From assembly GCA_964612515.1 (NCBI GenBank), contig CAZTCX010000075.1:1-17366 (forward strand): a DNA stretch of 17,366 nucleotides. Direction: 5' to 3'. The notes under the pieces were generated by a model. The model did not search any database, was not told the DNA's origin, and worked only from the letters and a program-made list of their open reading frames with translations. Made by a program: the position numbers and the translations under genes. Shown in pieces: positions 1 to 7,547 of this stretch. Positions within the stretch are counted from its first letter, which is position 1, and every line of letters begins with the position of its first letter. Source of the stretch: SABY01 sp964612515. GTDB taxonomy: Bacteria > Bacteroidota > Bacteroidia > Bacteroidales > 4484-276.

Positions 1-853
1 TGTCGTTTATGAGCATCACCTTGTCGGCGCAGCCATCCAGGTCGGTGTCGATAAGGCTTTCGATGAGTATTTCCGTTTTGCCATCAGTAGTTACCGCGAT
101 GGTTCCTTCGGCGGGTCCTACAATTTTAGGACACCCGAAATTGATCGGCCAGGGGTTTTGTGTTTCCGTCACAAAGTTCGCTGCAGCATTGCCGCTTGCA
201 ACATTACCCGAAAACATTCCCCTGCTTGTAAACATCACATCAAAGCGAAGCAGATCAAATCTCAGCGGTTCGGCGGCACCAGCAGTCTGGAGCAACTCTT
301 TTGTCGACGCTATCACCACTTCCCCTTCAGCATATTCACATCCGATGGTAAACACAAAGTTAAACTGAGGCTGTCCGGCGATCACCTCACCAGTACGAAC
401 GTATTGCATGGCTCCGTTGTAAGGTACTCCATCGACAAAGTATTCCTGCAAAGTTGCATACGCCCAGTCCCCGCCCGGCATCGAATCGGGATAGGAAAAT
501 ACCTGGATTTTACCGCTTTTTATCCTTCCATCCCGCGCCAAAGTTTGCTCTCCGTAATCGACAAGATAACGAAACCGCCCGCCATCTTCAGCAATACGCG
601 TCACCAGCGCACTGTCGATGATGGCTGTGTCGTTGTGCAGCAGCGCGGTATCGTTCATCACGCGGTACAAAACCGAGAAATTATAGGTGATGGTGATATC
701 TGCCTGGGCATAAAGCGAAGTAATTTTAGCAGTTTCAATAAACTCCGATGTATCGTCCTTTTGGCATGACGAAACCGAAAAAGCAAATGTTGCGATAAGC
801 AAAGCCAGCAGGCTGTTTTTCAAAAAGGAGCTGGTGTGGATGGTAGATTTCAT
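1..853 (-). CDS. Surface-exposed lipoprotein, C-terminus cut by window edge
   Basis: The minus-strand frame is open from an ATG at 853-851 to the window edge: 284 residues, no stop. The N-terminus is a lipoprotein signal peptide: basic and Ser/Thr-rich start, hydrophobic stretch at about 15-27, lipobox V-S-S-C with the acylated cysteine at residue 30. The cysteine is followed by QKDD, the lipoprotein export signal described in Capnocytophaga and other Bacteroidota, so the protein should be flipped to the outside of the outer membrane. The rest looks like a soluble beta-rich domain I do not recognise. Near the cut end, residues 269-277 read D-T-D-L-D-G-C-A-D, the spacing of a calcium-binding DxDxDG loop as in thrombospondin type 3 or dockerin-like repeats. 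That last point is a motif match only. Transcription is divergent from the membrane-protein gene at 977. The opposite-strand open frames here have no signal peptide or family resemblance. Confidence 0.85.
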   Translation of the reverse strand, partial: MKSTIHTSSFLKNSLLALLIATFAFSVSSCQKDDTSEFIETAKITSLYAQADITITYNFSVLYRVMNDTALLHNDTAIIDSALVTRIAEDGGRFRYLVDYGEQTLARDGRIKSGKIQVFSYPDSMPGGDWAYATLQEYFVDGVPYNGAMQYVRTGEVIAGQPQFNFVFTIGCEYAEGEVVIASTKELLQTAGAAEPLRFDLLRFDVMFTSRGMFSGNVASGNAAANFVTETQNPWPINFGCPKIVGPAEGTIAVTTDGKTEILIESLIDTDLDGCADKVMLIND

Positions 854-947
854 TTATCAATAAAAAGGATGTTGGCTTATCTAACGCGCTTAGCGCAAAA
901 TGATTTTGGTGGCAGGCAAAAATCAGTCGGAGTATCGGAAATAAAAA

Positions 948-955
948 TATGTTTG
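948..955 (+). promoter_or_regulatory. Bacteroidota -7 box (TATGTTTG)
   Basis: Exact match to the Bacteroidota housekeeping -7 consensus TAnnTTTG, 21 bases before the ATG at 977. No TTG/TTTG -33 element is visible at the usual 17-23 base spacing. Confidence 0.55.
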
Positions 956-976
956 CACTGAAAAAAATGATATCAG

Positions 977-1696
977 ATGAAAAAACAGGATTTCTATTTC
1001 GCGGCAGCGATAATTTTATTTTTCCTTCCATTTTTTATAATCCCACCTCTCTACGATTTCTACAAAGATTTCAACGCGGGATTTCCTTTCATCATTAGCT
1101 TCATCAAGTTTGCGATTTTATCGACACTTGGCGAAGTCATCGGGCTGCGCATTCGCACAGGAAGTTACTATCAGCGAGGTTTTGGCATCCTGCCACGCGC
1201 GGTGGTGTGGGGCTTTTTGGGTGTAGGAATCAAGATGGCTTTTATCATCTTTGGTACTGGCGCCCCGCATATTCTTACCACACTGGGCATCCAGTTTCCG
1301 ACAGATAATCCGGCAGACATCCTCAATCAGAATTTTTTCGCCACTTTCTCATGGCTGCAACTACTCACGGCTTTTACGGTAAGCGTAACGATGAATACTT
1401 TTTTCGCGCCGCTCTTCATGGCGTTCCACAAAATCACCGACGCCCATATTCTGGCGACAGGAGGCACGCTTCGGGGGTTTTTCACACCTATCCCCATGGC
1501 AACCATCATGCAAAACATGAACTGGAGCGTGCAATGGAATTTCGTGTTCCGCAAAACGATTCCATTCTTCTGGTATCCGGCGCACACCATCACCTTTCTG
1601 CTTCCGGCTGAATATCGTATTCTTTTTGCCGCGCTGCTGGGCGTAGCACTCGGCGTTTTACTTTCCGTTGCAAGCCTGAAATCACGAGGAGAATAG
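977..1696 (+). CDS. Integral membrane protein resembling the Mpv17/PMP22 family
   Basis: 239 residues, strongly hydrophobic. Likely membrane segments are at about 8-24, 36-56, 72-92, 126-150 and 213-234. Near the C-terminus, W199-x-P201-A followed by T-F-L-L-P210-x-x-Y213-R214 and a final hydrophobic helix ending in L-L-S resembles the signature of the eukaryotic Mpv17/PMP22 family (W-P...N-F...V-P...Y-R...Y-L-S). Bacteroidota genomes carry proteins annotated this way, with no established biochemical role; I would expect an inner-membrane location. The assignment rests on motif resemblance by eye, so plain 'hypothetical membrane protein' is the fallback. The start is the first ATG after a good -7 box. 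Transcribed alone: 123 bases from the divergent gene upstream and 147 bases before the amylase gene, which has its own -7 box. Confidence 0.7.
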   Translation: MKKQDFYFAAAIILFFLPFFIIPPLYDFYKDFNAGFPFIISFIKFAILSTLGEVIGLRIRTGSYYQRGFGILPRAVVWGFLGVGIKMAFIIFGTGAPHILTTLGIQFPTDNPADILNQNFFATFSWLQLLTAFTVSVTMNTFFAPLFMAFHKITDAHILATGGTLRGFFTPIPMATIMQNMNWSVQWNFVFRKTIPFFWYPAHTITFLLPAEYRILFAALLGVALGVLLSVASLKSRGE

Positions 1697-1802
1697 CGTA
1701 GCTTTTGTTGATTTTGAGTTGCTATCCTTTTGACACAAAACTTCTTATCAAATCATTTTTTGTAAAGCAGAACCAAATCCAAGGCGCAGCGTTTTGTTTT
1801 AC

Positions 1803-1810
1803 TATTTTTG
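1803..1810 (+). promoter_or_regulatory. -7 box (TATTTTTG) for the amylase operon
   Basis: Exact TAnnTTTG match 33 bases before the ATG at 1844, in an AT-rich stretch. No clear -33 element at the expected spacing. Presumably drives the amylase and the small lipoprotein gene behind it. Confidence 0.5.
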
Positions 1811-1843
1811 TAAAATTCATTTTTTAAAATAAAAGCTCCCTCA

Positions 1844-4627
1844 ATGAAAAAAATTACGTCTCTACTTTTGATATTAATCACTGCTTTTTGGGCAGCAGCA
1901 CAAATCACCACCATACCTCAATACCCTACTGATAATGTAGAAATCACGCTAACTTTTGATGCTACCGGCACCGGCCTGGAAAATTATAATGGCGACGTTT
2001 ATACCCACACCGGCGTGATCCTGGAAGGTGCAACTTCATGGAGCCACGTGATCGGATCGTGGGGAAACAACACCACGCAGCCCAAACTCACCAGTCTGGG
2101 AAATCATAAGTATCAACTAATGATAACGCCCAATGTCAGGCAATTTTATAATATCGCTTCCGGCGAGACAGTGTCACAACTGGCTTTTGTATTTAGAAGC
2201 GCTGACGGAGGTTCGCAGAGTGGCGATTTGTTTGTTAATGTTTTTGGCGACGACCTGCAACTTATTATCATAGAACCTGCCCAATCAAAGGTTTTTGCTG
2301 CCGAAGGAGAGGTAATTCCAATAGATGCCGTATGCCCGCAGGCCGATTCCATGTTTTTAATGGTCAATGACAATGAGATCCTGGCTGTTGCTGCGACAGA
2401 AATCAATTACGCGCTTATCGCCGGAAACCTTACGGGATTCTGGCAGGAGGTTGTTGTGACGATCACCGCCAAAAACCCGGTCGGCTCCGTGAGCGAAAGC
2501 TTTGTCTATGTCATTCTTCCTGACCCGGTAGTTGAAGAGCTGCCTGCTGAAATTATCGATGGTATCAATTACATCAGCAACACCTCGGTAATCCTTTCGC
2601 TTTATGCTCCGGGCAAAGAATATGTGTTTACCATCGGCGGCTTCAACGACTGGCAGATTGGCCAGGATGGCTACATGAAGATTACGCCCGACGGCAATCA
2701 TTTCTGGATACAAATAGATGGGCTGATTCCCGGACAACAATATATTTTTCAATATCTGGTGGATGGAACCCTCCGCATCGGCGACCCTTATGCCGAGCAG
2801 GTGAGCGACCCGTGGAATGATTCTTATATCAGCGCAAGCACCTATCCCGGCCTGATCGCTTATCCTACAGGCTCTACCGAAGGAATTGCTACCGTCTTGC
2901 AAACCGCACAGGAACCCTACATTTGGCAAACAGAAAACTTTGAACCTCCCGCCGTTACTGATCTGTTCGTATACGAATTGCTGATCCGCGACTTTACGCA
3001 GCAGCATACTTTCCAGAGCGTTATCGATACGTTGGGTTATCTGCAAAAGCTGGGTGTAAATGTGATTGAGCTGATGCCGGTGAATGAATTTGAAGGAAAC
3101 CTCTCGTGGGGCTACAATCCCAATTATTATTTTGCTGTGGATAAATACTACGGCCCTAAAAATACACTCAAAGCGCTCATCGACACCTGCCATGCGCGCG
3201 GCATTGCGGTAGTGATCGATATGGTACTCAACCATTCTTTTGGTACTTCGCCCATGGTGATGCTTTATTGGGATGCACAAAATAACCGCCCCGCCGCCGA
3301 TAGTCCCTGGTTTAACCAGGTGGCAAAACATGATTTTAATGTCGGATTTGATTTTAATCACGAAAGCCCACAGACACGTCAGTTTGTGAAACGCGTCAAT
3401 AACTTCTGGCTCACAGAATATAAAGTTGATGGATTCCGATTTGATCTTTCCAAAGGATTTACACAAAAAAATACACTGGGCAACACCAACGAGTGGGGAA
3501 AATACGACCAATCACGCATCGACATTTGGAAAGACTACTCCGATGCTATCTTCGAGACCAACCCGGAAGCCTATGTTATTTTAGAACATTTTGCCGAAAA
3601 CTCTGAGGAGAAAGTCCTTTCGGCCAACGATATGATGGTGTGGGGCAATTCCAACTACAACTATAACGAGGGCACCATGGGCTATACCGAAGGTGGCAAA
3701 TCCGACTTTGGCTGGATATCCTACAAAGAGCGCAACTTCCAGGCACCGCATGTGGTTGGTTACATGGAGAGCCATGATGAGGAGCGACTGCAGTTTCGTA
3801 ACATTAGCTACGGTAACAGCCTGAGCGGATACAACATTCAGGACAGCGTCACCGGGCTGAAACGTCTGGAGCTGGCCGCCGCATTTTTCTACACCATTCC
3901 CGGCCCAAAAATGATTTGGCAATTTGGGGAATTGGGCTACGACTACTCCATAGAATACAATGGCCGCGTGGGAGAAAAACCCATTCGCTGGGATTACACC
4001 AACAACTGGCACCGGATGTACCTGTACCACGTGCATGCCGCGCTGGCGCAGCTCAAAAAGGATTTACCAGTGTTTGCCACTACCGATTTTACGCTAAACG
4101 TACACAACGCGCAGAAGTCGATCGTGCTGCGTGGCGACACAATGGACATCGTGGTGATGGGGAATTTTGGAATGACAGCCGGAAACAACACACCCACGTG
4201 GACCGGAACAGGAGAATGGCATGAGTTTTTTACGCAGGAAACACTTGAGGTTACTGCTACCAATCAGACGCTGGAGTTGCAGCAGGGCGAATACCGGCTT
4301 TATTCAAATAAGAAAATTAATAAACCGGAATGGCTTAACACTTCAGTGGATGAACCCACTGGTTTTACAAACGAAAGTTTTTTGAACGCATTTCCCAACC
4401 CATCCAACGGCATCGTTAGCCTGACGATGGAATTAGCGGAACGCGCCACAATACGGGTTTCCGTTTACAATCAGACCGGACAAATGGTTTCAGAAGATAC
4501 GTTCAGCGCTCCACAAGGCCGCTGCGAAAAAACCGTAAACGAACATCACCAGCTAAAGCCTGGAATTTATTTTGCTAAAATTACTACCGGAAATAAAAAC
4601 TACAGCACAAAATTTATCATTCAATAA
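1844..4627 (+). CDS. Secreted GH13 alpha-amylase-family enzyme with T9SS sorting domain
   Basis: 927 residues. Domains in order: Sec signal peptide 1-19 (ends A-A-A, then Q20); beta-sandwich-like region 20-140; Ig-like region about 141-228; CBM48/E-set-like domain about 245-330 (G-G-F-N-D-W...); GH13 TIM barrel from about 373 to 720; C-terminal beta domain about 735-822; T9SS type A sorting domain about 848-927 (F-P-N-P-S-N-G, ending L-K-P-G-I-Y-F...K-F-I-I-Q). All four GH13 regions are present: I D459-M-V-L-N-H464; II G-F-R-F-D534, the nucleophile; III E581-H-F, the acid/base; IV S-H644-D645-E, the transition-state stabiliser. It should cleave alpha-glucans such as starch or glycogen, or transfer glucan chains, outside the cell or attached to its surface. 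The CBM48-like domain points towards the pullulanase/branching-enzyme-like part of GH13 rather than a simple amylase; the exact specificity and GH13 subfamily cannot be read off. A lipoprotein gene follows 17 bases later. Confidence 0.93.
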   Translation: MKKITSLLLILITAFWAAAQITTIPQYPTDNVEITLTFDATGTGLENYNGDVYTHTGVILEGATSWSHVIGSWGNNTTQPKLTSLGNHKYQLMITPNVRQFYNIASGETVSQLAFVFRSADGGSQSGDLFVNVFGDDLQLIIIEPAQSKVFAAEGEVIPIDAVCPQADSMFLMVNDNEILAVAATEINYALIAGNLTGFWQEVVVTITAKNPVGSVSESFVYVILPDPVVEELPAEIIDGINYISNTSVILSLYAPGKEYVFTIGGFNDWQIGQDGYMKITPDGNHFWIQIDGLIPGQQYIFQYLVDGTLRIGDPYAEQVSDPWNDSYISASTYPGLIAYPTGSTEGIATVLQTAQEPYIWQTENFEPPAVTDLFVYELLIRDFTQQHTFQSVIDTLGYLQKLGVNVIELMPVNEFEGNLSWGYNPNYYFAVDKYYGPKNTLKALIDTCHARGIAVVIDMVLNHSFGTSPMVMLYWDAQNNRPAADSPWFNQVAKHDFNVGFDFNHESPQTRQFVKRVNNFWLTEYKVDGFRFDLSKGFTQKNTLGNTNEWGKYDQSRIDIWKDYSDAIFETNPEAYVILEHFAENSEEKVLSANDMMVWGNSNYNYNEGTMGYTEGGKSDFGWISYKERNFQAPHVVGYMESHDEERLQFRNISYGNSLSGYNIQDSVTGLKRLELAAAFFYTIPGPKMIWQFGELGYDYSIEYNGRVGEKPIRWDYTNNWHRMYLYHVHAALAQLKKDLPVFATTDFTLNVHNAQKSIVLRGDTMDIVVMGNFGMTAGNNTPTWTGTGEWHEFFTQETLEVTATNQTLELQQGEYRLYSNKKINKPEWLNTSVDEPTGFTNESFLNAFPNPSNGIVSLTMELAERATIRVSVYNQTGQMVSEDTFSAPQGRCEKTVNEHHQLKPGIYFAKITTGNKNYSTKFIIQ

Positions 4628-4644
4628 TTAACTATCAACGTTTT

Positions 4645-5082
4645 ATGAAAAAACAATTTTTCTCTGTTTTAATTCCCACCCTGTTGCTTCTGGCAATGGC
4701 GTCGTGTAGTAAGTCAACTTTCGATTATCTCGGAAAATCTTATCCATCATCGGGTACTCCTGAAATTTTCTTTAGAGACCAGGACGTGCCTCATGATTAT
4801 GAAGTGATGGGTAAAGTAACGGCAGAAGTGCCTTACAACAAAAAGATGAATTACATCCAAAACAAAATAATGACAATTGCGCGCGCAAATGGCGCGGATG
4901 CTGTATTGTTTTCAGATGTCAACATTCGTTCTACCGGAACCACCCGCAGCACGGGCGGCGCCTCAAGTGGTAACCGGACACGTGTGGGAGGCACCGTGAG
5001 CCGCACCACCGACAACGAAGTGAAAAAAATTGATGCAGTGTTGCTGAAATACAAAAGCAACATCGAACCAAAATCAAAATAA
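4645..5082 (+). CDS. Small lipoprotein, function unknown
   Basis: 145 residues. Lipoprotein signal peptide with lipobox M-A-S-C, acylated cysteine at 21, followed by S-K-S; it lacks the acidic export signal, so location on the inner leaflet of the outer membrane is likely. The middle (about 50-92) has a D-Y-E-V-M-G-K-V strand, a helix (K66-A81) and A-N-G-A-D-A-V-L-F. This loosely recalls small envelope proteins of the RcsF/YdgH kind, where an 'A-x-x-x-G-A-[DN]-A' helix-strand turn recurs, but the resemblance is too weak to name a family. Residues 96-122 form a Gly/Ser/Thr/Arg-rich loop, probably disordered, before a last strand (I129-Y136). It lies 17 bases after the amylase stop with no promoter box between, so it is probably co-transcribed. 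The gene pair ends at the terminator at 5087-5122. Confidence 0.8.
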   Translation: MKKQFFSVLIPTLLLLAMASCSKSTFDYLGKSYPSSGTPEIFFRDQDVPHDYEVMGKVTAEVPYNKKMNYIQNKIMTIARANGADAVLFSDVNIRSTGTTRSTGGASSGNRTRVGGTVSRTTDNEVKKIDAVLLKYKSNIEPKSK

Positions 5083-5086
5083 CAGA

Positions 5087-5122
5087 AAAAGAAGAGGCGC
5101 ACGATCGTGCGCCTCTTCTTTT
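5087..5122. terminator. Bidirectional intrinsic terminator (perfect 36-base palindrome)
   Basis: A perfect palindrome whose GC-rich part (5091-5118) has arms GAAGAGGCGCACGA / TCGTGCGCCTCTTC, flanked by A4 on the left and T4 on the right. Read on either strand it gives a strong GC stem followed by a short U tract. It starts 4 bases after the stop of the lipoprotein gene and lies between convergent genes (typA ends at 5245), so it probably terminates both. Confidence 0.85.
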
Positions 5123-5154
5123 ATAATTAAAATTCATTCCCGATTCGTCAATCC

Positions 5155-5196
5155 CTTCGACAGACTGACTTCGACAGGCTGGCTTCGACAAGCTCA
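5155..5196. repeat. Three tandem 14-base repeats of the CTTCGACA type
   Basis: Three adjacent units: CTTCGACAGACTGA (5155-5168), CTTCGACAGGCTGG (5169-5182), CTTCGACAAGCTCA (5183-5196). They are followed by GCCACCGCA twice (5197-5214). The unit resembles the CTTCGACAAGCTCAG / CTGAGCTTGTCGAAG element scattered between genes in many bacterial genomes. It lies in the 3' untranslated region of typA. Confidence 0.75.
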
Positions 5197-5244
5197 GCCA
5201 CCGCAGCCACCGCAGCGCAGGTATAATTCGTCAATCGTAAATTC

Positions 5245-7065
5245 TTATTGGTTCATTGTGTCGTCGGCGCGTTTTCTGCGCTTGCGATCATTTTCGTCGA
5301 GCATAATTTTGCGGATGCGGATCGACTTGGGTGTAACTTCCACATACTCATCTTCTTTGATATATTCCATAGCTTCTTCGAGCGAATGCCTGATGGCCGG
5401 GATGATGGCGGTTTTTTCGTCGGAACCTGACGCACGCATATTCGACATTTTCTTGGTGCGCGTAACATTTACGACGATGTCATCCTGACGGGTATTTTCA
5501 CCAATCACCTGCCCGACATAGATATCCTGGTTAGGCTCTACAAAAAACCTCCCGCGATCCTGTAATTTATCTATTGAATAGGCGATGGCCGTACCCGTTT
5601 CCATTGCGATAAGCGACCCGTTGCGGCGGTTAATAATCTCACCTTTCCATGGTTCGTAAGCTTTAAAACGATGTGCAATCACAGCTTCGCCTTCGGTGGC
5701 GGTAAGTACGCTATTTGTCATGCCGATGAGTCCGCGCGAAGGGATGGTAAAATTCAGCGCGGTACGGTCATGGCGCGTCTCGATATTGTCAATCTCACCT
5801 TTTCGGCGCGTCACAACTTCGATTACCTTTCCGACAAAAGCATCCGGTACGTGCACCGTCAGCGATTCGACAGGTTCATGTATTACGCCATCAATTTCCT
5901 TAATTAACACCTGCGGCTGACCCAACTGAAATTCATAACCTTCACGGCGCATGGTTTCGACCAGGATGGAAAGGTGCAGGATCCCACGGCCATAAACCAG
6001 AAGTTTCTCCGGCGAATCGGTTTCCTGAATGCGCATGGCAAGGTTCTTCTCCACCTCCTTATAAAGCCTGTCGCGCAGGTGACGCGAAGTGACGTAAATA
6101 CCTTCACGCCCAAAAAATGGTGAGTTATTAATTGTGAACAGCATACTCATGGTAGGCTCGTCCACAGAGATAGGAGTAAGCCCTTCAGGAACTTCAAAGT
6201 CGGCAATGGTGTCGCCGATGTCGAAATTCTCAATGCCAAGCACAGCACAAATCTCACCGGCCTCCAAAGGTATTTTCACCTTTTCCTTACCCAATCCTTC
6301 AAAGCGATAAAGCTCTTTTATCACCGACTTTGCCACCGTACGATCACGTTTTACCACCGATACATGCTGCCCCATTTTAATGGCACCGCGCGTGATTCTT
6401 CCCACAGCGATACGACCCAGGTAAGACGAATAATCCAGCGAACTGATCTGCATCTGCAGCGATCCTTTTCGCACTTCCGGCGCGGGGATGTGCTCCAGGA
6501 TCATGTCGAGAAGATAGCTGATGTCGGTGGTGGGATTTTTAAAATCCGAACTCATCCAGCCATGCTTTGACGAGCCGTAAACCTCCGGGAAGTTCAACTG
6601 ATCTTCGGTAGCATCGAGGCTGAACATCAGGTCAAAAACTGCTTCATGCACCTCTTCGGGATTGCAGTTGGGCTTATCTACTTTATTAATCACCACGATG
6701 GGTTTCAGCCCCAGCTTGATAGCCTTTTCTAAAACAAACCGCGTTTGCGGCATTGGGCCTTCGAAAGCATCCACCACCAGCAATACTCCGTCGGCCATGT
6801 TGAGCACGCGCTCTACTTCACCACCAAAGTCGGCGTGGCCGGGTGTGTCGATAATGTTTATCTTAACATCCTTGTAGCGCACCGAAACGTTTTTGGAGAG
6901 GATGGTAATGCCGCGCTCGCGCTCCAGGTCGTTGGAATCGAGGATAAGCTCACCCATCTCCTGATTTTCACGAAAGAGGTCTGCCTGATATAAAATGCGA
7001 TCCACGAGGGTAGTTTTACCATGATCGACGTGGGCGATGATGGCAATATTTCGTATGTCGTACAT
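5245..7065 (-). CDS. typA: Ribosome-associated GTPase TypA/BipA
   Basis: Translational GTPase of the EF-G/EF4 class; binds the ribosome and supports 50S assembly and stress or cold adaptation in species studied. With the start at 7065-7063 (M-Y-D-I-R-N-I-A-I-I) the protein has 606 residues, matching the about 607 of E. coli BipA. A farther upstream ATG (7101) would add 12 residues not typical of the family, so I reject it. GTPase motifs: G1 A-H-V-D-H-G-K-T at 11-18, switch I E-R-E-R-G-I-T-I at 48-55, G3 D-T-P-G-H at 73-77, G4 N-K-V-D at 127-130, G5 region about 163-170. These are followed by the beta-barrel domain II, EF-G domain III- and V-like regions and the BipA-specific C-terminus with a basic tail (R-K-R-R-K-R). 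All key GTPase residues are intact. Transcribed alone; convergent with the amylase operon, with which it shares a terminator. Confidence 0.97.
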   Translation of the reverse strand: MYDIRNIAIIAHVDHGKTTLVDRILYQADLFRENQEMGELILDSNDLERERGITILSKNVSVRYKDVKINIIDTPGHADFGGEVERVLNMADGVLLVVDAFEGPMPQTRFVLEKAIKLGLKPIVVINKVDKPNCNPEEVHEAVFDLMFSLDATEDQLNFPEVYGSSKHGWMSSDFKNPTTDISYLLDMILEHIPAPEVRKGSLQMQISSLDYSSYLGRIAVGRITRGAIKMGQHVSVVKRDRTVAKSVIKELYRFEGLGKEKVKIPLEAGEICAVLGIENFDIGDTIADFEVPEGLTPISVDEPTMSMLFTINNSPFFGREGIYVTSRHLRDRLYKEVEKNLAMRIQETDSPEKLLVYGRGILHLSILVETMRREGYEFQLGQPQVLIKEIDGVIHEPVESLTVHVPDAFVGKVIEVVTRRKGEIDNIETRHDRTALNFTIPSRGLIGMTNSVLTATEGEAVIAHRFKAYEPWKGEIINRRNGSLIAMETGTAIAYSIDKLQDRGRFFVEPNQDIYVGQVIGENTRQDDIVVNVTRTKKMSNMRASGSDEKTAIIPAIRHSLEEAMEYIKEDEYVEVTPKSIRIRKIMLDENDRKRRKRADDTMNQ

Positions 7066-7152
7066 AATATGTTGTTTTGACGGAAATGCGGCTGGAAACA
7101 ATTGATCCGCTGATGATTAGTAAGTAAGAAACTTTTTAAAAAAAATAGTTTG

Positions 7153-7160
7153 CAAAAATA
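7153..7160 (-). promoter_or_regulatory. -7 box (TATTTTTG) for typA
   Basis: On the minus strand the sequence reads TATTTTTG, an exact TAnnTTTG match, 87 bases before the chosen typA start at 7065. No recognisable -33 element. Confidence 0.5.
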
Positions 7161-7311
7161 GACTAATGCATCCACCCGACACTACCAGCATGTTAAGTTT
7201 TTGTAAAAGATGGTTTACAATGCCCGACAGAAGGCTGATCTTTTTATGAAGCATTTGGCATCTTTATTTACCAAAGCCTGTTTTTTTTATTTTTTTAAAT
7301 AAAATCTTTTG

Positions 7312-7319
7312 TAGCTTTG
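7312..7319 (+). promoter_or_regulatory. -7 box (TAGCTTTG), rightward, long leader or small RNA
   Basis: Exact TAnnTTTG match followed by C, as in strong Bacteroidota promoters. It lies 228 bases before the next start codon (7548), so its transcript would have a long leader containing the GT tract and a terminator-like hairpin, or be a separate small RNA. Confidence 0.5.
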
Positions 7320-7410
7320 CTACGTAAAAAAAATGAAAGATTATAGTGACTACAGCGTGTAATAAGCGAACCCCAACTCCACAGACGCTTCCTGCGTCAA
7401 CAGCGCAATT

Positions 7411-7442
7411 GTGTGTGTGTGTGTGTATGTGTGTGTGTATGT
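7411..7442. repeat. GT dinucleotide microsatellite
   Basis: (GT)8 at 7411-7426, AT, (GT)5 at 7429-7438, AT, GT. It can also be read as two perfect 12-base units (7417-7428 and 7429-7440), each five GT then AT. It lies between the 7312 promoter box and the lipoprotein start. Long dinucleotide tracts are rare in bacterial genomes and prone to slippage. Confidence 0.9.
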
Positions 7443-7479
7443 GGCAGAGCACCACCGCAGCTCGCCTGTAACAACCCTT

Positions 7480-7522
7480 TCTTCACGAGCCTGCACCGTG
7501 AAGATGTTTAATCCATTTTTTT
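7480..7522 (+). terminator. Terminator-like hairpin with delayed T tract in the leader
   Basis: Eight-pair stem TCTTCACG (7480-7487) / CGTGAAGA (7497-7504) with a nine-base loop, followed by TGTTTAATCCA and T7 (7516-7522). The T run starts 11 bases past the stem, so termination would be weak or conditional. It lies 25 bases before the start codon at 7548. It could be an attenuator or the end of a small RNA. Confidence 0.45.
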
Positions 7523-7547
7523 AAGTCACAATCAAAATAAAATTTTT

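Larger units (their letters stand above)
7066..7547. other. 482-base intergenic region between typA and the lipoprotein gene
   Basis: No gene. It holds the leftward -7 box of typA (7153-7160), a rightward -7 box (7312-7319), a GC-richer block with a short hairpin (GACGC 7384-7388 / GCGTC 7394-7398), a GT microsatellite (7411-7442) and a terminator-like hairpin plus T tract (7480-7522). A nine-codon open frame from the ATG at 7332 lies just behind the rightward box, too short to interpret. Confidence 0.7.

Noticed and set aside
158..769. 203-residue rightward open frame opposite the first lipoprotein
   Set aside because: Cys/His/Arg-rich without signal, domain or family resemblance; the opposite strand has a clean lipoprotein signal and runs open through the whole stretch.
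2357..3511. 384-residue leftward open frame inside the amylase gene
   Set aside because: Lies entirely within the GH13 coding sequence, whose catalytic motifs are intact; the antisense product resembles nothing known.
7065..7101. Upstream ATG of typA giving a 618-residue protein
   Set aside because: The extra 12 residues do not fit the family, whose members begin just before I-R-N-I-A-I-I-A-H-V-D-H-G-K.
7264..7455. Leftward frame with a His-Thr-rich HTHTH stretch, suggesting a metal-binding peptide
   Set aside because: The His/Thr run is the translation of the GT microsatellite; no start context or conserved surroundings.
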